Part shown: piece by piece, positions 55,249-64,000 of the stretch
Numbering within the stretch: the first letter of the stretch is position 1
Layout: the number at the start of each line of letters is the position of its first letter
Assembly (NCBI GenBank): GCA_039545275.1
Contig: BCHS01000002.1
Coordinates: 62,001 to 126,000, forward strand
Length of the DNA stretch: 64,000 nucleotides
Direction of reading: 5' to 3'
Source of the DNA: Pseudomicrostroma phylloplanum
Lineage: Eukaryota; Basidiomycota; Exobasidiomycetes; Microstromatales
The notes under the pieces: model-generated
The model's input: only the letters and a program-made list of their open reading frames with translations
What the model was told of the DNA's origin: nothing
Databases searched by the model: none
Program-made: the position numbers and the translations under genes

Positions 55249-57248
55249 ATGATTCGTCGGTCGCTCGCTGCTGCGAGGCCTACATTGTCTTCATGTCCGA
55301 GACCTCGAGCAGCAAGTAGCATCACAGCTGCTCGCTTAGCCCATACAGGCCCCTCACAGACGCCCAAGCAGCTTGCAGCTCTGTCGCCGAAGCGCTCGCA
55401 GACCACCAGCCGTAAAGCTTCCACACTGCCTTATACACATTCCCCGACTGCACCACCTCCTCCGCCGACAGCTTCGACCCCTTCGTCCGTACTCACGCAT
55501 CCTGCCATTCCGGATCTGCAAATCACACTCAGGTCGACCAGTATCAGCATCGTGTGTCCCTCGTATGGTATCAGCAAGCCCTTTGAGCTTGACCACACCT
55601 GGCTGAGGGACGCCTGCCAGGAGGTTGGCAGCTCGCTCCAGGAAGGGACGGGTCAGAAGCTTTGGGAGACCAGTGACGTACCGATCATTGGCGAGCAGGG
55701 GGGCGAGGGTGGGCTGCTTGATCAGTGAGTGGAATCGGCACCTCCGTAGGACGAAGACAAAGCTCTGACCTCTCGACTTGTTCCTCGTGCTACCGTGCAT
55801 CAGATCTCGGCCGCCTACGCTCACCACGGACTATGCTGCATCAGACGTCGTACTTGAACTCACCTATAAGGTTGAGCGTCCCGTTCACAATGCCTTCTCG
55901 GTCACCTTCTCTCCAGCCCCGCCAAAGTCACCCAAGAAGCCCCACGTCTCGCGATTGCCCCTGTCACTCCTTCTTTCCCACGCAAGCGACTCCCTCTACC
56001 GGACAGAGTACCACCTAGACCCCGCTGGAGCTCCTAAGCCATGGCTCGGGGGTGATCTGACTTCGTTCCCGGCCACGACGGTCCAGCCTCCCCACTCTGA
56101 CGAGGTTCAGCCAGCCTCCCTGGACACAGATGCTGCTTTCGCTCGACCCTCGCGAGTGCAGTGGGCCTCCCTGGTGGACGCAGCTGATGATCACACAGAA
56201 GCTCGGTGGGCATTGGCCAAAGGTCTGGTGGAAGACGGCATCGCCTTCGTGACCGGGCTGCCCAGCAACAACAAGACGAGCTGCGAGCTTCCCGCCCCTT
56301 CCAACGCTTCCAGCACGCCTCACTTGGCTTACCTGGCTCATCTGCTCGGTGAGATCCGACACACCTTCTACGGACCCCTATGGGACGTGCGATCCCTCCC
56401 CTCTTCCAAGTCAAAGAACATAGCGTACACCAACGTCGATCTGGGCTTCCACATGGATCTCCTCTACTTCCAAAACCCGCCGCGGTTTCAATTCCTGCAC
56501 ATGCTAAGGAACGAGGTCAAGGGTGGGCAGAGCGTGTTCGTCGATAGCTTCAAAATTGCAGAGCGGATATGGCAAGAGGACAAAGAGGCCTGGGAGCTGC
56601 TGTCAAAGGTGAGTGGGCCGACGAGCGTAGAGCCTGTCTAGCTGTCAAGCCAGAATACTGTATCTGACAGCCTGCTACCGCTTCCCGCTCTACCAGGTGC
56701 CCATCTCCTATCACTACCAGAACGACGGTCGTCACTACCGCTACTCTCATCCCGTCTTTGAGGTCCCATCCGATTCGTCAGGACATGCGGGTCCCTCCTT
56801 CTCCTCTCCTCCTGCAGGTCGCATCACCTCAACGACGAGTACGCCCGCAACGGCCTCGATCCCAAGCAGCAACGCAGTCACTCCAGCCGCAATGCCCCGC
56901 CTAACAGCAGTCAACTACTCCCCACCCTTCCAGTCTCCCCTGCCTGTCTCCTCGCACCCACTCCTGGCAGACATAGTCACCCGCACCAAGTTCTACCAGG
57001 CCCTCGCCCTCTTCTCGCGCCTCACCCTCTCCCCTGAATTCAGGTACCAGCGTCAGCTCGCAGAGGGGGAGTGCGTCCTCTTCGACAATCGACGAGTGCT
57101 GCACAGTCGACTTGGGTTCGAGTTCACCGATACGGAGGGAGAAGGGGAAGATAAGATCAAGAGGTGGTTGAAGGGATGCTATGTAGATGGAGATGCCATT
57201 TGGAGCTCGTATAGGGTGCTGAAGAGGGCTAGGAAGGGCGAGGAATGA
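55249..57248 (+). CDS. Gamma-butyrobetaine / trimethyllysine dioxygenase-like protein
   Basis: Three exons (55249-55724, 55804-56608, 56697-57248) give 610 aa. A Ser/Arg/Ala/Thr-rich N-terminus without acids suggests mitochondrial import. The N-terminal small domain has the DHTWLRDACQ signature seen in BBOX/TMLH. The 2-oxoglutarate/Fe(II) core has NVDLGFHMDLLYFQNPPRFQFLH, with iron ligands H and D near residue 375. A late NRRVLHSR carries the third His (about 561) and the Arg for 2-oxoglutarate. These enzymes hydroxylate gamma-butyrobetaine or trimethyllysine in carnitine synthesis. The protein is about 200 residues longer than BBOX, with Ser/Thr/Pro-rich inserts in exons 1 and 3. The choice between BBOX and TMLH cannot be made from motifs. 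Confidence 0.87.
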
Positions 57249-57519
57249 AGGTCGTGACTGTGGGAGAAGTCGGTCGTGGCATTGCTCAGTCTAGATGGGG
57301 CCTGACGCCGCATGCCAACACATCAATTCCCTTCATGCTCTTAGCTCGTTCACATTGGCCCGCCAACCTGTTCTGTATAATTGATTCATGGCACTCGGGG
57401 TAGCTGGCCATGAAAGGATGCTGTCAGATGTCATGCGATTGCAAAGCAAGACAGAACCTTGACAACTCTAGACGGTTAGCTCCCACTAGTCCCCATGACC
57501 TTCATTTCAGAGTGAGTAT

Positions 57520-58253
57520 CTATCCGGCCTTACTGTGAGAGGCAGGAGCAATACGAGAACAGAGCAATCAGCGGTCGCACTCTAAGCACGCAGGCTCTGC
57601 TCCCTTCCTTCTTCTCCTCCCTTGGTCAACACTCTCTCCTTGTTCCCAGCGCTGACTACTCACGCGAGCTGGAAGTAGGCAGCCACGAAGGGCAGTCCAA
57701 AGCCAGTACCGAGGAAGGCGGTCACACCCAAGGCGACACCGACGCGGTGCTTGGGTCCGGTCTTGAAGGGCACTGTGTGACGTTGGAGATGGAGGGCGGG
57801 AAGGTTTGAGGGGGCGTCAGGAGCCAATTCGCTTTGGGAGGAGGTAATTGGGTAGGCAGCTGTACTCACGAGCCTGTGTGAACAAGTGACGAAAGGGCGA
57901 GGGCGATCAAGCAGCAGGGGGAGATTCGAGCAGGGGCTTGTCAGCAAAGGGTCCTTGCCTCGGAGCCTCACTTCAACGACTCCCTCGGACATCAGTCTAT
58001 CTCTTTCGGCGCTGAAACGACGACAAGAACGACCAGAATATACTCCGTCTCTACCACCACCCCTTGGCCAGATGACCTCCGAACATTAGAACAACCTCTC
58101 CCTGCCCTTCCTTTGGTCAGCGCAACTCACAGTCTCAATGTTGTTCTCAATGTGGACGAACCTAGCCCCACGAGGAGCCTGGAGCGCAGCACGTCGAGCC
58201 ACAAGGGGCATAGCAGCCTGGCGAGCAGAGGCAGAGAGGATCGAGGCGACCAT
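57520..58253 (-). CDS. COX8: Cytochrome c oxidase subunit VIIc/8
   Basis: Four exons give 82 aa: 58253-58131, a 4-nt micro-exon 57873-57870 (GCTC), 57772-57664 and a 13-nt last exon 57532-57520. Splicing exon 1 directly to exon 3 breaks frame. With GCTC included the reading is IENNIETALPFKTGPKHRVG, then ALGVTAFLGTGFGLPFVAAY. A TGA lies inside the GTGAGT donor after exon 3; using the intron adds KAG after FQLA, a usual end for this family. All sites have good acceptors (CACAG) and GTGAGT donors. An N-terminal Arg/Ala/Ser-rich presequence targets the mitochondrial inner membrane, with one membrane helix near the C-terminus. It is a small structural subunit of complex IV. Confidence 0.9.
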
Positions 58254-58859
58254 TGTGGGTTGTTGTCTGATAGGGAAGTACTTGGTGGTGAACGGGAGGG
58301 CGCGGAAGGCGGGCGAGTGAGTGAGACGAGGAGATTCTCGGCAAGCGGCGGAGCGAGGCCAGGCGGAGCGAGCGGGGCGGGCGCTCGAGGCGTGAGTCCG
58401 GATCCGACGGTGGGAGAGGCAAGTCTCACGCACTGCGACCCTCCCCTCACGACACAGCCTCCTCACACCAGATCAAAACGCACATCGCTACAGAGCCACA
58501 CAGTCTAGAGAGTGCTTCGTCATGTATTTCTCAGCCTCGTTGACAATGACACGGTCCGGAGGGGCCGAGCAGTCGAGCGAGTCAGGTGGCTACACAGACG
58601 CGGGCCAGGGTGGGAAAGTAGATCGTACAAAGTGAAGAGGGATCAAAGGATGCGATGGGCAAGTGAGAACTGTGACAGATGTGCTAGACTTGAAGAGACG
58701 GGAAGTGCGATGCTGATTGTAGACGTCTGAGTGATGTGGGAGGAGTCAGACTCGCTGGTGTGCGAGACCGGTTCACAGCCTTCCAAGAGGTATGTCGGAG
58801 AATCGCTTGTGCAACGGTATGACATTGCCCACTGCTCAGAGTACTCTACAAGTCTGCAT

Positions 58860-60072
58860 TTACTCCTGCTCGACAACAGTAGTCTGCAGTCCGTGGAAGT
58901 CGGTGATGCCGAGGATGGGGGTAGCGTAGGTGTACAGCTTCTCCTTGGCAGACTCGTCGTCGTTTCGCTTCCCTGAAAGGATTGAGAGGAAAGAGGGGAC
59001 TGGGTAAGTATTCATGCTAGCCTGACGTAGGAGGGATGTCTTTTGGAGATCGAGTGCCGCCGTCACACCATGCGCTCTTCCGTGGCCGGGGCTTGCAATG
59101 CAATCGAGCCAGAGAAGTCTGCCACCTGGATAATACCAGACATTGAGCCCTTATACGTCTTGTTGAGGTGGTCCGCTAGTGTTTCCCGACAGGTGCAGGC
59201 ACCAGACGTGCCAACACATCGAAGTGTAATTCGTCTTCCCTTCCTTTCGATCTGCCGAATGTACCTCGCATCACCCTTCCATCATGTTGCAGTCGCACTC
59301 GCTGTCAAAAGATACTCACTCTCCAGCCTTACGCGAACCCTCCTTGGCACGTCCTTCACACCGAGCTTCCAGATCTCCTGGTTGAGCTTGGGGTCCACTC
59401 GCACCTCCTTGGTGCCCATGGCCTTCTGGGCGAACTTGATCACCTCCTTCACTCCAGTGGGGGCACGCTTCTTGAACTGGGTGTTGTGCACACGCTTGTG
59501 CAGGTGGATCGTGTACTCTCGCTGTAGGAGATAAGGGTCAGATTTTGAGTCAGCTCGAATATCCTCGTCTAGGGTTGGCGTACGCAAATGGGAGCCCAGC
59601 AGGCAGCGGTGTACCACGAACACCTCTCCCCTGCCCTGGCCAAAGGCTGAGTCGCCATCGAGAGGACTACAGAGGCTGCTACGCAGATGCATAGATTCTC
59701 AGAGCATTGCAAGGGGATGATGAGATCGACCTTGCGCTGTCTGAGCATCTACGGCTGAACAGGTTTGCGTATGGGATGTCTGCGCAAGTACTGCAATTGA
59801 CGAAGCTCGTTCCTGCGAGCCTGATTCAATACGCAGCGCTTCTCTTCTGACGCTGCTTCCCTTTCATCTCTCCGCCTGATCCATGGTTCAGCAAGCTGTC
59901 ATGGAGACAGACGCTGGGAGGAGGGCCCCGTGCGCAGTGTCTCCATCACGAGTCTCTGATTCGACCGAGGCTACCGCTCGTTGCATGTGTTCGTCTTGGT
60001 AGTGATACCCACGGTGACGACGTCCGAGAGGGCAGATCGCTGCTTTCGTCCTTCCTTCTTGGTGGGTGCCAT
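58860..60072 (-). CDS. RPL31: 60S ribosomal protein eL31
   Basis: Three exons (60072-60013, 59521-59320, 58972-58860) give 124 aa. The start [20 protein letters not shown] joins to [21 protein letters not shown], then [50 protein letters not shown], and ends [14 protein letters not shown]. Length and blocks match eukaryotic L31, which lines the exit of the peptide tunnel. The first intron is long (491 nt) with a GTGGGT donor, typical of intron-rich ribosomal protein genes. It is head-to-head with eL37. Confidence 0.97.
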
Positions 60073-60391
60073 TGTTGATGATATGCGGTAGGCGGGGGGG
60101 AGGATGAGGTTCGAGGGTGATGGGTGAGGATGGGGGGATGATTCTCAGGCCAAGTCAAAATTCCAGGCTGTGGGCGGAGGGGTCTGCGGGACTGAGCTCC
60201 GATGCGTCACGTGATTCGCGGCCCGGCAGCAGAAGTCAGATTTTACGCCTCGCCTTCCTCCTCGCCGCACTCACACTACATCCCCCCACCACCATCACCT
60301 CAAGAACTCTGACTCAGTGAGTTCACATCGACGACTAGAGACCACATCACAACACGATACTAATCAGCTCCCTCTCCTTTGCTGAACAGAA
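60073..60391. promoter_or_regulatory. Bidirectional promoter eL31 / eL37 with TCACGTGA palindrome
   Basis: 319 bp separate the two start codons. The perfect 8-bp palindrome TCACGTGA (60207-60214) is a Cbf1/bHLH-type E-box, 135 bp from the eL31 ATG and 178 bp from the eL37 ATG. It is the only copy I noticed in the window. Cbf1-type factors bind ribosomal protein promoters in some yeasts; use here is inferred. Confidence 0.55.
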
Positions 60392-61286
60392 ATGACGAAG
60401 GTGCGAACGAACAGATGGAAAGCTGAAGGAGGTGGACTATATGCGGGGAGATACTGACGGCCGTTCTTCCTGATCCTCCCCCCTCACTTTCGTTGCATCC
60501 ATCCTCCTCTACGATCTTCATCTGCTATTTGGAACAATGTCCGTTCGACAGGGTACCACCTCGTTCGGTAAGCGCCAGTACGTATCTCTTGGAACAAATG
60601 CTGTGATACTTGCATTCGGACCTCAAGGCTGACCCAGTTCGCCCCTCGCTTCTCTTTTCACAGCACCAAGTCGCACACTGTGTGCCGACGATGCAACAAG
60701 CGATCGTTCCACCGACAGCACAAGACCTGCGCTTCTTGTGGATACCCTGCCGCCAAGATCCGATCATACGAGTGGGGCCAGAAGGCAAAGAGGAGGAGGA
60801 CTACTGGTACCGGTAGGATGAGGTACCTGAAGACCGTTCCCCGCAAGGTGAGTACTTTGATCCAGACAAGGGTAGAGTAGGACGTACATGGCACTGGGTA
60901 TCGAAATGCCGGCCAGGTGGAATTGCCTAGCAGGACAGGGAAAACGGCACGAGGGATAGATGGAGCAAGACCGTAGGGGATAAGGGGGCGTACATCGAGG
61001 AGGACCCGCGGCCAGGCGCAGCCCACATCAGTCTGGGTGCGATGGCGAGCGGGGACGGAGCGTGGATCTAGGAGGCAGAGGCCGGGTGTTGGTGTAAAAG
61101 TTCGGGAGGGCAGGGTTGGCAGTGGCCCGGAACAGCTGGAGATGCCCCACAGGCGTATTCTCTGCATCTGCCTACCGAAGCTGGATGTTCGACTTACACA
61201 CGCCATTACATTCTTCCTCCTTCCAGGCCAAGAACGGATTCCGTACTGGTGTCGCTACCAAGAAGGCTGTTGCCGCTTCGGCTTAA
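60392..61286 (+). CDS. RPL37: 60S ribosomal protein eL37
   Basis: Four exons: 60392-60400 (9 nt, MTK), 60552-60577, 60664-60847 and 61227-61286, giving 92 aa. The join gives [20 protein letters not shown], the universal eL37 start. An alternative ATG at 60538 would give [10 protein letters not shown], unlike any eL37 I know. The zinc-binding cysteines are present ([11 protein letters not shown] and [12 protein letters not shown]), followed by [19 protein letters not shown]. The donor of intron 1 is the weaker GTGCGA and of intron 2 GTACGT. The last intron is 379 nt. The product is nucleolar and then cytosolic, in the large subunit near the tunnel. Confidence 0.95.
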
Positions 61287-61629
61287 GCTGGTCGTTTGTC
61301 AACGATCAACTCCTCGAAGCATATAGTCTCCTTGTTCTCGCATATCATCATCATCCCACTACGCATCACGCTTCGGCCGAAGTGTTCTCGACGACTGGAA
61401 CAGGCATCACGATGTGACAGAGACTCTGTGTCACTTTTGTCATCCTTTAGTCAATGTACAACTTTCCTTTCTCAAACTCATTCGCGTTGGTGGGCCAGGC
61501 TGGAGAAGGCGAGGGGTTCTGGATGGGAAAGCAAAGAAAGCCTTTGCAGTAGATTGGTGAAGGACAGATGTGGAAGACACATGCGAGAGGCTACACTTTG
61601 ATGCTTGCCGGGTTCGAGCCTTCCAGCGT
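61287..61629. other. Convergent region eL37 / TPT1
   Basis: These 343 bp lie between two stop codons. Short frames only; nothing assignable. Confidence 0.5.
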
Positions 61630-62673
61630 TCAAGCCTTCTCACCAGTGTTCTCTTCACCACCCCCTCTCCTCCATATCACTTCCCCGCTTTTGCGCTCCT
61701 CGACTTTGCTGACGTATTTGAGAGGCAGAACGCCCTTGCCATCTTCTCCAGCGGTCAGCACAGCTCCATTCGAGGCGAGTTGGAAGCTGATGCCGTCCCG
61801 CAAAGCCGAGAGCATGTCAATGTGGATTAGCAGGGGCGATGTAGGCCTCATACCTGTCGATGGACAGGGTCAGGAGAAAGATACGTTTGTCAGATCTTCT
61901 TCTGGACTCCTCTCCACAGATGCACTCCTCGGTTGCTCTGACTCACCGCTTCCTACACCTGGCACGCCCGGTCTGCCCCTTGCCAGATGGATGTGGTTGC
62001 GCTTCATCTTGCTCAGTCCCCCGCTAGCTTTGATCTTCTCCCAGGCATCGGGCGTTGTCCCATGCAGAATCTCTACGCCTGGTGGTAGGCCATCGAGACT
62101 CTTGCCCGTTTGCGCTTCGGCCTCTCCTTCACTGCGCTTCTTGTCTTCTGTCGTGGGTTGCGTCCCTTGCTTAGCCTCTTGCAGGTCGAGTACTTTGAGA
62201 TTGCTGAGAGTCAAGACAACATGATCCAGCTCTGTCACGCTCTCGAGACTATGACCTTGTACCGCTCTGACGAAGACTTCATCTCCCTCCTCCTTCAACT
62301 CAAACCGCTTCTTCTCTCCTTCGTTGCCCTTGACAGCCTCCCTGATATCCTCCACCGTCACCCTCTTGAGCTTCTTCTTTCCGTCCTTTGTGAAGTCTCC
62401 GTTCTCAGGAGCCATATCGATCTGCCTTATTCTCGGCTTTGCGATGAGGAGAGGTACAGAGATGTAGCCATCTGGTGTGATCGGGAGGGACTCTTTGAGA
62501 GCTCCATGCCGGAGGAAGTACGAGAGGGCTTTGGAGAGTTGAACGGAGGGGGGCTGGGCTGCGGGAGAGCGGGGGTGGGGCGTCTTCTTTGCAGGCTTTG
62601 CTTTGGGTGCACTGGCGGCATCAGTAGCCACGGCTGCGGACGATGTTGAGGCTGTCTGAGTCTCCTCTGTCAT
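61630..62673 (-). CDS. TPT1: tRNA 2'-phosphotransferase
   Basis: Two exons (62673-61947, 61853-61630; GTGAGT donor) give 316 aa. After a Thr/Ala/Lys-rich leader comes VQLSKALSYFLRHGALKE, with the R-H of the catalytic R-H-R-R set. PDGYISVPLLIA, GHSLESV, EILHGTTPDAWEKIKASGGLSKMKRNHIHLA and ISFQLASNGAVLTAGEDGKG follow. Tpt1 removes the 2'-phosphate left at the ligated junction of spliced tRNAs, passing it to NAD+. The segment between the winged-helix lobe and the ART lobe is enlarged (Lys/Glu-rich). An intron-containing tRNA gene 11 kb away is a plausible substrate; the proximity is probably coincidental. The shared 233-bp gap with the permease gene acts as a divergent promoter. Confidence 0.95.
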
Positions 62674-62906
62674 TGCGAAGATGTCCGTCAATGGCAGATG
62701 ATGGTGATGGCGAGTGATGGCGTATGTCCGTCCAGAACGAAGTCCTCGGTCACTCGACTTCCCGCCGCACGCGAGGCGGAACAAATTTCAAAAGGTGGAG
62801 CGGAGCAGCCCAACCAACACCTCGCCTGATTTGGCCACCAACACCTTCCTCTCGTGTCCCATAGAGCATAGACGTGTGGTATAGAGTCCTCTTCCAGCTT
62901 TGATAT
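62674..62906. promoter_or_regulatory. Bidirectional promoter TPT1 / amino-acid permease
   Basis: 233 bp lie between two start codons, so both promoters must be here. I recognise no motif. Confidence 0.5.
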
Positions 62907-64000
62907 ATGGACAGCTCGGTGGCGAGCGATTGTCATCTCGAGCAGCAGCAGCAGCAGCAGCAGCAGCGGTCCTCCCAAGATGGTGTCCATGCTGCTTCTG
63001 ACGCGGCAGGGCCCAGCAACGCGTCGCAGCAGCCTGCCACTCCCGCCCAGCCCATACCTATAGCAGCGGCACTACGTCCACAAGAACCCCACCCACTGTT
63101 CGCTCCCGCAGCCTCCTCGTCCTTCTCTCCCCCGGCCGAAGCTAGACCTGCTACTTTCAGCCATTCGCCACTACGGTCTCGCCGCCAGAACCTCTTCCAG
63201 ACGCCTGCCAAGGCTCGTCAGACTGCGCTCGACCTGGGCGATGTAGCGCTGGATCAGCTCCACGCCGACGACCTCATCCCCAGCTCCACTCCATCCAGAC
63301 AGTATGCGCAAGAGCCACAGTCTTTAAAGGGTAAGACCGACGGCTGGTCCAAGATGCCACACCGGCGAGACAGCGGTGATGCTGGAAAGCAGGGCAATAG
63401 CGAGCAGCATCGCCTTCCGCGACCTCCCAGCTTTGCCGAGTCGCAGTTTCAGACGATCATCAGGAGACAGAAGAAGAGGCGGATCCTTTCCGCAGCTCAC
63501 GAAAGTCGTGAAGATGATAACGTTGGCGCCAGCGCCTTCGCACCGCGGGCGGATGGAGGAGCCAGCACCGGGATCAAGTTGGACGTATTTGGCAGGCCTT
63601 CCAGCAGCAGTAGAGTCGATGCAGACAATCCCATCGGGCAGCTGGACATGGATGAGTCGTATGGTTCTTCTGCCGGTCTGCACCTCAAAGTGGGACGTAA
63701 TCGTAGCGGGCCCAACCGGGCAGGTCCGCTGAATAGCTACGAATTTGCGGGATGGGGAGAGATGTCGATGCTCGAGGTCACACCTAGCGAAATGACCGCT
63801 GCTCGCAGAAGAGTGGAAGAGCGAGGAGGAAAGCCCTCATCCCTCCTGGGACAATTCAGAGCCACTGCCATAGCGGGCAACGCCGTCACTGGGTCCATCT
63901 TCTACGCTCTCCCTTCCATCTTCGCCGTTGCCGGCATCTGGACACCCGTCTGCCTAGTTCTGGCCGCTCTTCTCATCATACCGGTGCTGATGATCATGCA
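62907..64000 (+). CDS. APC-type amino-acid permease, 5' part (cut by window end)
   Basis: It is open from ATG 62907 to the window end (364 codons, no stop). The first 310 residues are hydrophilic and disordered: eight consecutive Gln (CAG repeat 62942-62965), Ser/Pro-rich stretches, and basic IIRRQKKRRILSA. Then comes LLGQFRATAIAGNAVTGSIFY, ALPSIFAVAGIWTPVCLVLA and ALLIIPVLMIM, the first two membrane helices. The 'TAIAGN...S.FY.L...AG' pattern is what I remember from fungal APC-superfamily transporters, where a substrate-contacting helix break falls at AGN. Substrate and length are unknown because the gene runs off the window. Introns further on cannot be excluded. Confidence 0.65.
   Translation, partial: MDSSVASDCHLEQQQQQQQQRSSQDGVHAASDAAGPSNASQQPATPAQPIPIAAALRPQEPHPLFAPAASSSFSPPAEARPATFSHSPLRSRRQNLFQTPAKARQTALDLGDVALDQLHADDLIPSSTPSRQYAQEPQSLKGKTDGWSKMPHRRDSGDAGKQGNSEQHRLPRPPSFAESQFQTIIRRQKKRRILSAAHESREDDNVGASAFAPRADGGASTGIKLDVFGRPSSSSRVDADNPIGQLDMDESYGSSAGLHLKVGRNRSGPNRAGPLNSYEFAGWGEMSMLEVTPSEMTAARRRVEERGGKPSSLLGQFRATAIAGNAVTGSIFYALPSIFAVAGIWTPVCLVLAALLIIPVLMIM
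62942..62965 (+). repeat. CAG trinucleotide repeat, (CAG)8
   Basis: Eight perfect CAG units encode eight glutamines near the N-terminus of the permease gene. Confidence 0.9.

Noticed and set aside
57660..57662. TGA as the COX8 stop codon
   Set aside because: It lies within a GTGAGT donor; splicing to 57532 adds the expected KAG terminus.
59715..59765. Possible C/D-box snoRNA (ATGATGA then CTGA) in the eL31 intron
   Set aside because: The boxes lie on the strand opposite to the host gene, and no terminal stem is evident.
60538..60577. ATG at 60538 as the eL37 start
   Set aside because: It gives [10 protein letters not shown], whereas the spliced upstream exon gives the conserved MTKGTTSF.
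61600..61640. GGGTTCGAGCC as a tRNA B box
   Set aside because: No T-stem complement and no acceptor stem; it lies at the 3' end of TPT1.
1..64000. CRISPR arrays, insertion sequences, transposon remnants, rRNA genes
   Set aside because: No regularly spaced repeats, transposase or reverse transcriptase frames, terminal repeats or rRNA motifs were seen on reading through both strands.

Overview
The window is nuclear DNA from a fungus, most probably a basidiomycete and perhaps a member of Ustilaginomycotina; the lineage is inferred from gene content and intron style, not from a marker comparison. Spliceosomal introns are short (about 35-490 nt), mostly with GTGAGT donors. Intergenic gaps are small and coding sequence prefers G or C at third positions. 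I support 29 protein-coding loci (one broken, one with an unresolved frameshift, one cut by the window end) and one intron-containing tRNA gene. A single ambiguous base (n at 50549) indicates a draft assembly.

Layout. 0.3-16.5 kb: a PD-(D/E)XK-like gene broken by a 23-bp tandem duplication, a CYP53-type benzoate 4-hydroxylase, a GH43 glycosidase, a DUF7721-type protein, the mitochondrial GTP/GDP carrier GGC1, an unknown frameshifted gene, an ABM-domain monooxygenase, a small stress-type protein, ADE1 and a quinone oxidoreductase. 16.5-33.4 kb: VMS1/ANKZF1, an MFS transporter, a dual-PH protein, V-ATPase subunit C, the splicing factor IST3, an allantoate-permease-type MFS transporter and glycine cleavage T protein. 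33.7-50.6 kb: Sec61 beta, the complex I 75/78-kDa subunit, a 4-kb gene-free stretch, a long CSL transcription factor, MRE11 and WDR5. 50.8-64 kb: tRNA-Pro(CGG), a DUF2421/FUSC membrane protein, a BBOX/TMLH-type dioxygenase, COX8, a head-to-head eL31/eL37 pair, TPT1 and the 5' part of an amino-acid permease gene.

Most loci are conserved housekeeping genes and there is no operon-like system. Loose themes are mitochondrial energy and one-carbon metabolism (GGC1, GCV1, NDUFS1, COX8, BBOX/TMLH) and translation or RNA processing (VMS1, eL31, eL37, SEC61B, IST3, TPT1 and an intron-bearing tRNA that would be a TPT1 substrate). Many neighbours are divergent pairs that must share short promoters (MRE11/WDR5 166 bp; TPT1/permease 233 bp; eL31/eL37 319 bp).

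The most interesting points are the gene structures. There is a 4-nt internal micro-exon in COX8. First coding exons of 3, 5 and 9 nt occur in SEC61B, IST3 and eL37. Two genes have reading frames broken at identifiable lesions, one of them a TTT-TGA site that could be a homopolymer error or +1 frameshifting. No previously undescribed multi-gene system was found.
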